DNA of 59,781 nucleotides, taken from assembly GCA_964543235.1 (NCBI GenBank), contig CAZIXE010000020.1:1-59781 (forward strand), in the 5' to 3' direction. Shown one piece after another: positions 50,031 through 59,781 of the stretch (position 1 is the first letter of the stretch; each line of letters begins with the position of its first letter). A program made the position numbers and the translations under genes. The DNA comes from JANMMJ01 sp964543235. GTDB taxonomy: Bacteria; Pseudomonadota; Alphaproteobacteria; Rhizobiales; Aestuariivirgaceae. The notes under the pieces are model-generated. The model searched no databases. It worked only from the letters and a program-made list of their open reading frames with translations, and was not told the DNA's origin.

Positions 50031-51550
50031 CCCACACTTCCCTCCAAGCTGATGCCGATCAGCTTCTGGGTCTCGGCCATGAACTCCATGGGGAGCTGCT
50101 GCAGCACATCGCGCACAAAGCCGTTGACGATGAGTGCCACCGCCTCCTCCTCCGAGAGGCCGCGCGACATGCAGTAGAAGAGCTGGTCGTCGGAGATCTT
50201 CGAGGTCGTCGCTTCGTGCTCGAAATGGGCGGTCGAGGTCTTGGCCTCGATATAGGGTACGGTATGGGCGCCACACTTGTCGCCGATCAGCAGCGAATCG
50301 CACTGGGTGAAGTTGCGGGCATTGGTGGCCTTGCGATGCGCCGTGACCAGGCCGCGATAGGTATTGTCGCTGCGGCCGGCGGCGATGCCCTTGGAGATGA
50401 TGCGGCTCGACGTGTTGCGGCCAAGATGGATCATCTTGGTGCCGCTGTCGACCTGCTGGCGGCCGTTGGAGATGGCGATCGAGTAAAACTCGCCACGGGA
50501 TTCGTCGCCGCGCAGGATGCAACTCGGATATTTCCAGGTGATGGCCGAGCCGGTTTCCACCTGGGTCCAAGAAATCTTGGCGCGGGGGCCACGGCAGTCG
50601 CCGCGCTTGGTGACAAAATTGTAGACACCGCCCCTGCCCTCCTTGTCGCCCGGATACCAGTTCTGCACGGTCGAATACTTGATCTCGGCATCATCGAGGG
50701 CGATCAGTTCAACTACGGCGGCGTGTAGCTGGTTCTCGTCGCGCGACGGCGCGGTGCAGCCTTCTAGGTAGGACACGTAAGCGCCCCTGTCGGCGATGAT
50801 GAGGGTGCGCTCGAACTGGCCGGTCTTGCGCTCGTTGATCCGGAAATAGGTCGAAAGCTCCATGGGGCAGCGGGTGTTGGGAGGCACATAGACAAAGGAG
50901 CCGTCGGAGAACACCGCCGAGTTGAGGGCAGCATAGAAGTTGTCGCCCTGGGGCACGACCGAACCGAGATACTGCTTCACCAGTTCGGAATGCTCGCGCA
51001 AGGCCTCCGATATCGAGCAGAAGATCACACCGGCCTTGGCAAGTTCCTCCTTGAAGGTGGTGACCACGGATACCGAGTCGAAAACGGCGTCGATGGCCAC
51101 CCGCCCGGCGCCGTTGTCGCCGCCGCCGCCGCCTTCCTCATCGAGCGCGCTCTTCTCGCCCTGCCGCCTGACACCGGCCAGGATCTCCTGCTCCTTGAGG
51201 GGAATCCCGAGCTTGGCATAGGTCTCCAGCAGCCTGGGGTCGACCTCATCGAGGCTCTTCGGCTGGGCCATGCTCTTGGGGGCCGCGTAATAGTGCAGGT
51301 CCTGGAAATCGATCTTCGGGTACGAGACGCGGGCCCAGGTAGGCTCCTCCATGGTCACCCAGCGGCGGTAGGATTCGAGCCGCCAGTCGAGCATCCAAGG
51401 CGGCTCGCCCTTCCTCTCTGAAATGAAGCGGACGATGTCCTCGTTCAGGCCCTTGGGGGCCAGTTCCGATTCAATGTCGGTCGTGAATCCGTATTTGTAC
51501 TTGTCGACGTCGATGTCCTTGACGCGTTCGATGGTGTCGAGATCAGCCAT
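50027..51550 (-). CDS. sufB: Fe-S cluster assembly protein SufB
   Basis: The protein has 507 residues. This is the scaffold subunit on which the cluster is built. Conserved segments are YKYGFTTDIESELAPKGLNE, KSMAQPKSLDEVDPRLL, the core VPPNTRCPMELSTYFRINE, EGCTAPSRDENQLHAAVVEL, and the C-terminal SKISDDQLFYCMSRGLSEEE. A short Gly-rich stretch (EEGGGGGDNGAG, about residue 150) interrupts the N-terminal part, as in other alphaproteobacteria. Start at the ATG 51550. Confidence 0.96.
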   Translation of the reverse strand: MADLDTIERVKDIDVDKYKYGFTTDIESELAPKGLNEDIVRFISERKGEPPWMLDWRLESYRRWVTMEEPTWARVSYPKIDFQDLHYYAAPKSMAQPKSLDEVDPRLLETYAKLGIPLKEQEILAGVRRQGEKSALDEEGGGGGDNGAGRVAIDAVFDSVSVVTTFKEELAKAGVIFCSISEALREHSELVKQYLGSVVPQGDNFYAALNSAVFSDGSFVYVPPNTRCPMELSTYFRINERKTGQFERTLIIADRGAYVSYLEGCTAPSRDENQLHAAVVELIALDDAEIKYSTVQNWYPGDKEGRGGVYNFVTKRGDCRGPRAKISWTQVETGSAITWKYPSCILRGDESRGEFYSIAISNGRQQVDSGTKMIHLGRNTSSRIISKGIAAGRSDNTYRGLVTAHRKATNARNFTQCDSLLIGDKCGAHTVPYIEAKTSTAHFEHEATTSKISDDQLFYCMSRGLSEEEAVALIVNGFVRDVLQQLPMEFMAETQKLIGISLEGSVG

Positions 51551-51560
51551 GATGTCGCTC

Positions 51561-52646
51561 CTAAGCGGCAGCCCGCGCCTTATGGCGCGCTCGCAGGCGA
51601 CGCCAGACGGCGAGGAAGGTGTCAATGTCGGCAGGCGTGGTGTTCCAGCCGAGGCTCACGCGAATGGCGCCGAGGGAGATGTCCGGAGCGATGCCCATGG
51701 CACCGAGGACATGCGAGCGCGCCACCTTGCCGGAGGAGCAGGCCGAGCCCGAAGAGACGGCAATGCCATCGAGATCGAGCGTCATCAGCATGGTTTCGGC
51801 ATTCATCCCCGGAATGGCAAAGCAGGTGGTATTGGGCAGCCGGGTGGCAGACCTGCCTAAGATCACGGCATCCTCAAGTGCTGATTCAAGCCGGTCACGC
51901 AAGGCGCTGACATCATTAAGCTTTGTATTCGCCACTGCGGCGAATCCGGCGATCGCAGCAAGGTTTTCCGTACCGGCCCGGCGGCGCAGCTCCTGGCCGC
52001 CCCCGGCAAGCAGCGGCTCCAGCACCAGGCCGTCGCGGACGATGAGAGCACCGGCCCCGACCGGGCCGCCGAGCTTGTGGGCCGAAACGGTCATAAGATC
52101 GACGCCGAGCAGGCCGAAATTGACCGGCACCTTGCCCAGTGCCTGGACTGCATCCGTGTGCACGAGGGCGCCATGATTCCGGGCAACGGCAACGATGTCG
52201 CGGAGCGGCTGGATGACCCCGGTCTCGTTGTTGGCAAGCATGACCGATACCAGAGCAGGCGGGCCGTCCAGCATTTCCGCGAGTGCGTCGAGTTCAACGA
52301 CGCCATTGCCATCGACGGGGATCAGTTCGAGGGGGAGACCCGAAGCTTTGGCCGCCTCGATCACCGAGGGGTGCTCGATCCCCGAAACGAGGAGGCGCTC
52401 AACCGCCACGCCCCGGATCGCCAAATTGTTGGCTTCGGTTCCGCCGGATGTGAATACCACCATCTGCGGAATGACACCCAAGGCGCGGGCCACCGATTCG
52501 CGGCTGTCCTCGACCAGGGCTCTGGCGGCGCGGCCTTCGGCATGGACGGAGGATGCATTGCCGCCCAGATCAAGCGCCGCGAGCATGGCCGCCCTGGCTT
52601 CGGGGCGCAGCGGGCTGGTGGCGTTATGGTCGAGGTAGACCCTCAC
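51561..52646 (-). CDS. Cysteine desulfurase, IscS/NifS type
   Basis: The protein has 361 residues. A group I desulfurase: VYLDHNATSPLRPEA at the N-terminus, VFTSGGTEANNLAI, the PLP Lys in TVSAHKLGGPVGAGAL, RAGTENLAAI, and the active-site Cys in SSGSACSSGKVARSHVL. It is shorter than E. coli IscS. It is the second gene of the operon, overlapping the iscR-like stop by 4 nt. Having both this and SufS in one operon is common in Rhizobiales. Confidence 0.94.
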   Translation of the reverse strand: MRVYLDHNATSPLRPEARAAMLAALDLGGNASSVHAEGRAARALVEDSRESVARALGVIPQMVVFTSGGTEANNLAIRGVAVERLLVSGIEHPSVIEAAKASGLPLELIPVDGNGVVELDALAEMLDGPPALVSVMLANNETGVIQPLRDIVAVARNHGALVHTDAVQALGKVPVNFGLLGVDLMTVSAHKLGGPVGAGALIVRDGLVLEPLLAGGGQELRRRAGTENLAAIAGFAAVANTKLNDVSALRDRLESALEDAVILGRSATRLPNTTCFAIPGMNAETMLMTLDLDGIAVSSGSACSSGKVARSHVLGAMGIAPDISLGAIRVSLGWNTTPADIDTFLAVWRRLRARHKARAAA

Positions 52647-53110
52647 GCCCGGGGCCTCACATAACGGTCCTTGGCCTGCTTGATCGAGGCAGCCAGCGCC
52701 AGATTGCGGCGTTCGACCACATCATCAAGGGTCACGGATGCCAGGAAATACATCATCTGTCGGCCCAGTGACGACCACAGGTCATGGGCGCAGCAGCGCT
52801 CCCCGCGCACGCAACCTTCCACGGCATCGCCTTCACAGCGGGTGACGCGCAAGGGCTCGTCGACGGCTGTAATGATTTCGGCCACGGGGATTTCATGAGC
52901 TGGCCGCGCTAGGCGGTAGCCGCCCCCGGGACCGCGTGCGCTCTCGACGAGCCCGGCCTTGCGCAGCTTGGCGAAGAGCTGTTCCAGATATTCCTGGCTG
53001 ATGTCCTGACGGCCGGCGATTTCGGCCAGCGAGATGGGTTCACCCGCTGAATGCTGGCCGATGTCGATCATGGCCATCACGGCGTAACGACCCTTGGTGG
53101 AGAGTTTCAT
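52643..53110 (-). CDS. iscR: Rrf2-family regulator, IscR-like
   Basis: The protein has 155 residues. The Rrf2 winged helix shows MKLSTKGRYAVMAMIDIG, ISLAEIAGRQDISQEYLEQL, GGGYRLARPAHEI. Three cluster-ligand cysteines are present in VTRCEGDAVEGCVRGERCC, matching the spacing of cluster-binding IscR/RirA proteins. It probably senses Fe-S status and represses or activates the operon it heads. RirA is the alternative identity in Rhizobiales, but its place at the head of the suf genes favours IscR. Confidence 0.92.
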   Translation of the reverse strand: MKLSTKGRYAVMAMIDIGQHSAGEPISLAEIAGRQDISQEYLEQLFAKLRKAGLVESARGPGGGYRLARPAHEIPVAEIITAVDEPLRVTRCEGDAVEGCVRGERCCAHDLWSSLGRQMMYFLASVTLDDVVERRNLALAASIKQAKDRYVRPRA

Positions 53111-53197
53111 CGGCTAACCTGCTCGAAAAACTTGCATTTGCTCCCCTCACCCGTGCTATGAGGCAGGCCCCATGGCCGTTCTCAGGGACGCGCGTTT

Positions 53198-53246
53198 TCT
53201 AGATTGGTTCTAAACACCAGATAATAAACCCGACCGCCGGAGTCAA
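53198..53246 (-). promoter_or_regulatory. suf operon promoter with ICE-like (Irr) operator
   Basis: Reading leftward, TTGACT (53246-53241), a 17-nt spacer and TATCTG (53223-53218) give a plausible -35/-10 pair. Directly after it, TTTAGAA-CCA-ATCTAGA (53214-53198) matches the ICE-type inverted repeat TTTAGAA-N3-TTCTAAA at 12 of 14 arm positions. The operator would cover the transcription start. Irr, which acts when haem/iron is low, is known to control suf genes in Rhizobiales through ICE motifs. The assignment rests on sequence only. Confidence 0.6.
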
Positions 53247-53311
53247 CAATTGGAATCGGCTTATCCGGACCAATGTTCCTCAGAGTGGAGACAGGAGCCG
53301 TTAGTTCTCGT

Positions 53312-53959
53312 ATGCCGGAAGTGATTTTCAACGGGCCTGCCGGCCGCATCGAAGCCCGCTACCACCATTCCAAGGCCCCGGGCTCGCCGATTGCCATCCT
53401 GCTGCACCCGCATCCCAGTTTCGGCGGCACCATGAACAACCCGATCGTACATTCACTGTACGGGATGTTTGCGAATCGCGGCTTCTCGGTGATCCGCTTC
53501 AATTTCCGCGGAGTGGGCCGCAGCCAGGGCGAATTCGAGAACGGGGCGGGCGAACTCGCCGATGCCGCCGCGGCGCTCGACTGGCTGCAATCGCTCAACC
53601 GGGAAGCGCGGGTCTGCTGGATCGCCGGCGTGTCGTTCGGGGCCTGGATTTCGATGCAGCTCTTGATGCGGCGGCCGGAGATCTCGGGCTTCATCTCGAT
53701 CGCACCGCTTGCCAAGCACTATGATTTCTCGTTCCTGGCCCCCTGCCCGGCGTCCGGCCTGTTCGTCAACGGCGACAAGGACACGGTGACGCCACCGGAA
53801 GCCGTGCACTCGCTGGTATCTAAGCTCAAGACGCAGAAGGGCATCGTCATCGAGCATAAGGTTATCGCCGGAGCGAACCATTTCTTCCAGGACAAGATCG
53901 AGGAACTCACCAAGCTCTGTGCCGACTATCTCGACAAGCGCATGGCACGGGAGACCTGA
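53312..53959 (+). CDS. Alpha/beta hydrolase (dienelactone hydrolase-like, widespread alphaproteobacterial type)
   Basis: The protein has 215 residues. It shows LLHPHPSFGGTMNNPIVHSL, FNFRGVGRSQGEFENGAGE, the nucleophile elbow GVSFGAWI (Ser), FVNGDKDTVTPPEAV (Asp) and IAGANHFF (His). The catalytic triad is complete. The ATG at 53312 starts the conserved MPEVIFNGPAGRIEARY; the ribosome site (AGGAG) is rather far upstream. It is divergent from iscR and its last 34 nt overlap the convergent oxyR gene. Confidence 0.9.
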   Translation: MPEVIFNGPAGRIEARYHHSKAPGSPIAILLHPHPSFGGTMNNPIVHSLYGMFANRGFSVIRFNFRGVGRSQGEFENGAGELADAAAALDWLQSLNREARVCWIAGVSFGAWISMQLLMRRPEISGFISIAPLAKHYDFSFLAPCPASGLFVNGDKDTVTPPEAVHSLVSKLKTQKGIVIEHKVIAGANHFFQDKIEELTKLCADYLDKRMARET

Positions 53960-54852
53960 GGATCCGATCGCGCTTCGCGCACCAGCCGGCCGAATTCGAG
54001 AAAGTCCTCCTTGCGCGGCGAGGTCTCGCGCCAGGCAAGCCCGATGGTGCGCGAGGGCCGCGGCGGCGCGAAACGGGCAACGGCAATGTCGTCGAGGTTG
54101 CGCGCCTCGATGCCGAGCGCCATTTCGGGAAGTATGGTCACGCCGTAGCCATTCCCAACGAGCTGGGTAATAGTGGCAAGGCTGGTCGCTCCGAACTCCG
54201 CGACATCGGCGGCGCCGGCCAGGTTGCACAGGCTCAGGGCCTGATCGCGCAGGCAATGCCCCTCTTCCAGCAGCAGGATCCTTTCATTGCGGAGATTCGC
54301 CAGTTCAACGCTGTCGCGGGACGCCAGTTCGTGGCGGCGCGGCGTCAAGAGATAGAACGGGTCCTCGAACAGGCCGATCTGCTCGATTCCGGGACGATGG
54401 ACCGGCACGGCCAGCAGCGCGAGGTCGATGCGCCGCTCGGCAATGGCATCGAGGAGCTGATCGGTCTGGCTTTCGCGCAGATGCAGCTCCAGGGCAGGAA
54501 ACTCCGCCTTCAGGGCCGGCAGGATGGCCGGCAGCAGGTAGGGGCCGATCGACGGGATGACGCCCAGGCGCAAGGGGCCGGTGAGGGTGCCGCCGCGATG
54601 CCTGGCGTAATCGACGAGATCGTTGACGGCGGTCAGAATTTCGCCGGCCCGCCGGGCAATAATCCGGCCGGTTTCGGTCAGCGCGATGGAGGATCTGCCG
54701 CGTTCCACGAGATCGACAGCGAGCTTGGCTTCGAGGTCCTGGATCTGCAGCGAGAGCGCCGGCTGAGATACGGCGCATTCGCGGGCGGCCCGGCCGAAGT
54801 TCAGGTGACGGGACAGGGCTTCAAAGTAGCGCAGCTGCCGAAGTGTGATCAT
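53926..54852 (-). CDS. oxyR: Hydrogen-peroxide-responsive LysR-type regulator
   Basis: The protein has 308 residues. The LysR HTH shows LRQLRYFEALSRHLNFGRAA, VSQPALSLQIQDLE. The redox switch is preserved: EEGHCLRDQALSLC gives Cys200 and Cys209, aligned with Cys199 and Cys208 of E. coli OxyR. A disulfide formed under peroxide stress activates target transcription. The divergent neighbour is katG, the classic target. The start lies next to an inverted repeat at 54855-54871, probably an autoregulatory site. Confidence 0.95.
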   Translation of the reverse strand: MITLRQLRYFEALSRHLNFGRAARECAVSQPALSLQIQDLEAKLAVDLVERGRSSIALTETGRIIARRAGEILTAVNDLVDYARHRGGTLTGPLRLGVIPSIGPYLLPAILPALKAEFPALELHLRESQTDQLLDAIAERRIDLALLAVPVHRPGIEQIGLFEDPFYLLTPRRHELASRDSVELANLRNERILLLEEGHCLRDQALSLCNLAGAADVAEFGATSLATITQLVGNGYGVTILPEMALGIEARNLDDIAVARFAPPRPSRTIGLAWRETSPRKEDFLEFGRLVREARSDPQVSRAMRLSR

Positions 54853-54854
54853 TC

Positions 54855-54871
54855 GATAAGTTTATCTTATC
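54855..54871. promoter_or_regulatory. Probable OxyR binding site
   Basis: GATAAG-TTTAT-CTTATC (54855-54871) is a perfect 6-bp inverted repeat, 3 nt upstream of the oxyR start codon and in the oxyR-katG gap. It contains LysR-type T-N11-A symmetry; the following GCTAT may extend the site. At this position OxyR would repress its own gene and activate katG. Confidence 0.55.
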
Positions 54872-55075
54872 AGCTATGTAAAGCAATACGATTGGAACAA
54901 ATGATCGATATCTGGTACTGGCGCGCCATTCGCTGCCAGCGACGTGGGAGGAGGCCGATCATGGGCAAGACAGCGGTGAGTACCAATCCGCTGTCACCCT
55001 GCGGCAGAACTGCAGCGCTGCTTCGGAGCGCGGGGCGGCGTCCCAGCTCCGGCCACTCTTCCCGTCTCTAACTCC

Positions 55076-55089
55076 GTTCCGCACGGAAC
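55076..55089 (+). promoter_or_regulatory. Short hairpin in the katG leader
   Basis: GTTCCG-CA-CGGAAC forms a 6-bp inverted repeat with a 2-nt loop, 38 nt before the katG start. It may be a second regulator site or a leader RNA hairpin; no function can be assigned. Confidence 0.3.
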
Positions 55090-55127
55090 AGGCTGAAACA
55101 ACCAACGCAACCCGATTGGAGAGACAC

Positions 55128-57323
<2,196 letters not shown>

Positions 57324-57354
57324 TCGCTGCAGCGGAACCGGCGAACGTGCAAAT

Positions 57355-58458
57355 TCAATCCGGGCGGGCCAGGAGCCCGCCCGTCATCGGCTTTGGTACG
57401 CCGGTGGTCTTCGGATAGGTAAGCGGCAGACGCTTGAGGCTCCTGACCGCCAGATAGGCCCAGGCTTCCGCTTCCATGGCATCGCCGTCGAGTCCCGCCT
57501 CCTCGGCGGTCTGGACGCTATCCGGCCGGCCCGGAAACTGCTCCAGCATGGCCGGGTTGCGGCGGCCGCCACCACAGATGATCCAGCGCTTCGGCGGCAG
57601 CGGAAACCAGTCGCTGGCAAGCATGATGCTGAGCACGGTGAAGCGCGTCAGGGTGGCCGCGCCATCGGCAAGCGACAGGCCGCCAAGGTCCAGGCCGGCA
57701 AAGGCGTTGCGGTCCAGGGACTTCGGCGGCGGCCGGTCAAAGTAGGCATTCTCGAGCGCGGCATAAACCACGTCCTCGTCGACGGCGCCGTGGAGCGCCA
57801 GGACGCCATCAGTGTCCTGGGCGATGCCGGTGTGGCGCTCGCACCAGTCGTCGATGAGGGCGTTGCCCGGCCCGGTATCGAAGGCAATGAGCTCGCCATC
57901 GGCACCGATCCAGGTGACATTGGCCACACCGCCAATGTTCACGAAAGCGATGGGGCGTTCGGCGAACGATGCTGCCAGGGCGCGGTGATAAGCGGGAACC
58001 AGCGGCGCGCCCTGCCCGCCGGCGGCGACATCGGCGGCGCGCATGTCGTAGACCACTGGTTTCCCAAGCCGCCGGGCAAGCAGTGGTCCATCACCCAGTT
58101 GCACCGTCAATCCGCTTTCGGGGCGGTGAATCACCGTCTGGCCGTGAAAGCCGATCAGGTCGATTTCCGAACCGGTTAGGCCGAAGCGCTCACAAAATGC
58201 TTCAACGGCAATGGCATGCCATTCGGTCAGCGCCCATTCGATGGCGGCGAGGGAGCCAGGCCTGGCATCGCGTGCCGTCAGGCCGGCCGCTTCGGCAATC
58301 GCCTCCTTGAGCATCTGGCGCTGATCGGCCTCGTAGGGCCAGGTGAAGGATTGGCCGCGGTGCACAATCGCCTCGCCGTCGGTCTTGAGCACAGCAATGT
58401 CAATGCCGTCGAGCGAGGTGCCCGACATGAGGCCAATGGCGGTCGTCAGGTTTGACAC
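57355..58458 (-). CDS. anmK: Anhydro-N-acetylmuramic acid kinase
   Basis: The protein has 367 residues from the GTG at 58458 (VSNLTTAIGLMSGTSLDG), with an AAGGA site upstream. It phosphorylates and opens 1,6-anhydroMurNAc in peptidoglycan recycling. Seen are the ATP-binding GLMSGTSLDGID, IGFHGQTVIHRPE, ADVAAGGQGAPLVPAYH, NIGGVANVTWI, FDTGPGNALID and ICGGGRRNPAM. It is only 30 nt from the divergent tyrS, a neighbour pair common in alphaproteobacteria. A GC stem at 57362-57382 inside its last codons may also stop katG transcription. Confidence 0.95.
   Translation of the reverse strand: MSNLTTAIGLMSGTSLDGIDIAVLKTDGEAIVHRGQSFTWPYEADQRQMLKEAIAEAAGLTARDARPGSLAAIEWALTEWHAIAVEAFCERFGLTGSEIDLIGFHGQTVIHRPESGLTVQLGDGPLLARRLGKPVVYDMRAADVAAGGQGAPLVPAYHRALAASFAERPIAFVNIGGVANVTWIGADGELIAFDTGPGNALIDDWCERHTGIAQDTDGVLALHGAVDEDVVYAALENAYFDRPPPKSLDRNAFAGLDLGGLSLADGAATLTRFTVLSIMLASDWFPLPPKRWIICGGGRRNPAMLEQFPGRPDSVQTAEEAGLDGDAMEAEAWAYLAVRSLKRLPLTYPKTTGVPKPMTGGLLARPD
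57362..57382. terminator. Hairpin in the 3' end of anmK facing katG
   Basis: GGGCGGGC (57362-57369), loop CAGGA, GCCCGCCC (57375-57382): an 8-bp stem 39 nt after the katG stop. It lies within the anmK coding end, so it may be codon-driven, yet it could serve katG as a T-less terminator. Confidence 0.35.
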
Positions 58459-58488
58459 AGTTCCTTCCCGTGCTAAGAGCGCTCGGCC

Positions 58489-59733
58489 ATGAGCAGCCAC
58501 AAGTCAGAATTCCTAAACACGCTATCGAGCCGCGGCTATATTCACCAGTGTTCCGACGCGGCGGGCCTCGATGCGCTCGCCACCGCCAGGAAGGTGATTG
58601 CCTATATCGGCTTCGATTGCACGGCAAGCTCGCTGCATGTCGGCTCCCTGGTGCAAATCATGCTGCTCTACTGGCTACAGCAGAGCGGGCAGAAACCGAT
58701 CGTGCTGATGGGCGGGGGCACGACAAGGGTCGGCGATCCGTCGGGGCGCGACGAGGCGAGACGGCTGCTCAGCATCGAAGACATCGAAGCCAACAAACGC
58801 GGCATCCAGCAGGTCTTCGCCAAGTTCCTGCGCTTCGGCAATGGCGAGAGCGAAGCCATCATGGTGGACAATGCCGAGTGGCTGACGAAGCTCAACTACA
58901 TCGACATGCTGCGCGACGTCGGCCGGCATTTTTCGGTCAACCGCATGCTCGCCATGGATTCGGTCAAGCTCAGGCTGGAGCGCGAGCACGAACTGTCGTT
59001 CATCGAGTTCAACTACATGGTGCTGCAGGCTTATGATTTCGTTGAACTGGCGCGGCGCTACGGTACCAACCTGCAGATGGGCGGCTCCGACCAGTGGGGC
59101 AACATCGTCACCGGCATCGATCTCGGCCGGCGCATGGGAACTCCGCAACTTTACGCGCTGACAACACCGCTCATCACGCTGTCCTCCGGCGCCAAGATGG
59201 GCAAGACGGCAAGCGGGGCGGTATGGCTCAACGCCGACATGAAGCCCGCCTATGACTACTGGCAGTTCTGGCGCAATACGGAAGACGCCGATGTCGGGCG
59301 TTTCCTCAGATTGTTCACCGTCCTGCCACTCGCCGAGATCGCGCGTCTTGAAGCCCTGGGTGGAGCGGAAATCAACGAGGCCAAGAAGATACTCGCGAAC
59401 GAGGCGACGGCCATGCTGCATGGCCGCCAGGCGGCGGACGCGGCGGCGGAGACGGCCCGGCGCACCTTCGAGGAAGGCGCCAGTGCCGCAGGGCTGCCGG
59501 CGATCACCCTCAACCTTGCCCAGGGCATCGGCCTGTTGCAGGCCTGCGTGGCGGCGGGGTTTGCGACATCCAATGGCGAAGCACGGCGAGCGGTGCAGGG
59601 TGGCGCGATCCGCATCAATGACGTGCAGGCGGGTGACGAGCGCAAGGTTCTCGACATGGCCGATCTCAACGACGAGGGCGTGATCAAGCTCTCGATGGGC
59701 AAAAAGAAGCACGTGCTGATCCGGCCAGCCTAG
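58489..59733 (+). CDS. tyrS: Tyrosyl-tRNA synthetase
   Basis: The protein has 414 residues. This class I synthetase has IGFDCTASSLHVGSLVQI (HIGH-like HVGS), GGGTTRVGDPSGRDE, GGSDQWGNIVTGIDL and the KMSKS-like AKMGKTASGA. A C-terminal S4 RNA-binding domain (about 345-414) shows ATSNGEARRAVQGGAIRIND. The length is typical of the TyrS1 bacterial type. It is divergent from anmK, and its stop overlaps a possible convergent gene end. Confidence 0.97.
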   Translation: MSSHKSEFLNTLSSRGYIHQCSDAAGLDALATARKVIAYIGFDCTASSLHVGSLVQIMLLYWLQQSGQKPIVLMGGGTTRVGDPSGRDEARRLLSIEDIEANKRGIQQVFAKFLRFGNGESEAIMVDNAEWLTKLNYIDMLRDVGRHFSVNRMLAMDSVKLRLEREHELSFIEFNYMVLQAYDFVELARRYGTNLQMGGSDQWGNIVTGIDLGRRMGTPQLYALTTPLITLSSGAKMGKTASGAVWLNADMKPAYDYWQFWRNTEDADVGRFLRLFTVLPLAEIARLEALGGAEINEAKKILANEATAMLHGRQAADAAAETARRTFEEGASAAGLPAITLNLAQGIGLLQACVAAGFATSNGEARRAVQGGAIRINDVQAGDERKVLDMADLNDEGVIKLSMGKKKHVLIRPA

Positions 59734-59781
59734 TTGCTCTTGCCGGGCCGGCCGGGGTTCTTCGGCGGCGTGACATCGCCG
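59730..59781 (-). CDS. Possible 3' end of a convergent gene
   Basis: Reading leftward from the window edge, one frame gives GDVTPPKNPGRPGKSN and then TAG at 59732-59730, overlapping the tyrS stop. The composition is coding-like, but only 16 codons are visible, so the existence and identity of the gene are uncertain. Confidence 0.25.
   Translation of the reverse strand, partial: GDVTPPKNPGRPGKSN

Noticed and set aside
53926..53959. Overlap of the hydrolase and oxyR coding ends as a sign of a wrong call
   Set aside because: Both proteins are complete and family-typical; a short convergent overlap is common in compact genomes.

Overview
The window looks like a chromosomal segment from an alphaproteobacterium, most likely of the order Hyphomicrobiales (Rhizobiales). 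It is GC-rich. It carries a BA14K-type protein (a family described from Brucella), a short alphaproteobacterial-type ProS without an editing insertion, a SUF operon led by an Rrf2 regulator with an Irr/ICE-like operator, and oxyR divergent from katG. I see no rRNA, tRNA, CRISPR array, transposase or prophage. Most of it is core genome in compact operons with many 4-nt ATGA or 1-nt TGATG stop/start overlaps.

Layout. 1-3002: a two-component system (OmpR-type regulator, then a hybrid GAF-PAS kinase) followed by a two-copy 53-bp repeat. 3113-3754: a secreted L,D-transpeptidase. 4624-7986: a cassette of two ATP-grasp ligases and a divergent Ldh_2-family oxidoreductase. 8049-9456: an HxlR regulator divergent from a QorB/NmrA-like SDR protein. 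9566-10197: a HigBA-like toxin-antitoxin pair. 10374-11393: ilvC. 11507-19322: a leftward operon proS-lolC-lolD-HDAC-like-dnaE. 19505-19676: a candidate structured RNA on the plus strand. 19687-23036: second L,D-transpeptidase, folK, an NYN protein (plus strand) and tatABC.

23138-34330 is mostly leftward: FAD oxidase plus orphan ABC ATPase, BA14K protein, SPW-repeat protein, Hsp20, an amidinotransferase-fold hydrolase behind a small GATase-GNAT-thioredoxin-LuxR operon, a SoxYZ-like carrier, small membrane and secreted proteins, and an alpha/beta hydrolase. 34514-35111: a DUF433/DUF5615 toxin-antitoxin-like pair. 35313-41733: parE, a small secreted protein, an ammonium transporter with a small membrane partner, an SMP-30-like protein and a frameshifted DUF4189-type gene. 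41982-44743: a DEAD-box helicase and a polysaccharide flippase. 44952-53110: the iscR-iscS-sufB-cupin-ABM-sufCDS-sufT-sufA-tfoX operon. 53312-59781: hydrolase, oxyR/katG, anmK, tyrS, and perhaps the end of one more gene.

How the genes connect. The suf operon, its probable iron-responsive operator and oxyR-katG form a neighbourhood for iron-sulfur and peroxide homeostasis. The SDR/HxlR pair, thioredoxin-like protein and Hsp20 add electrophile and stress functions. The least explained parts, and the best candidates for new biology, are the ATP-grasp/ATP-grasp/Ldh_2 cassette (whose oxidoreductase lacks both usual active-site histidines), the rod-shaped RNA near 19.6 kb, and the cupin-monooxygenase pair embedded in the suf operon.
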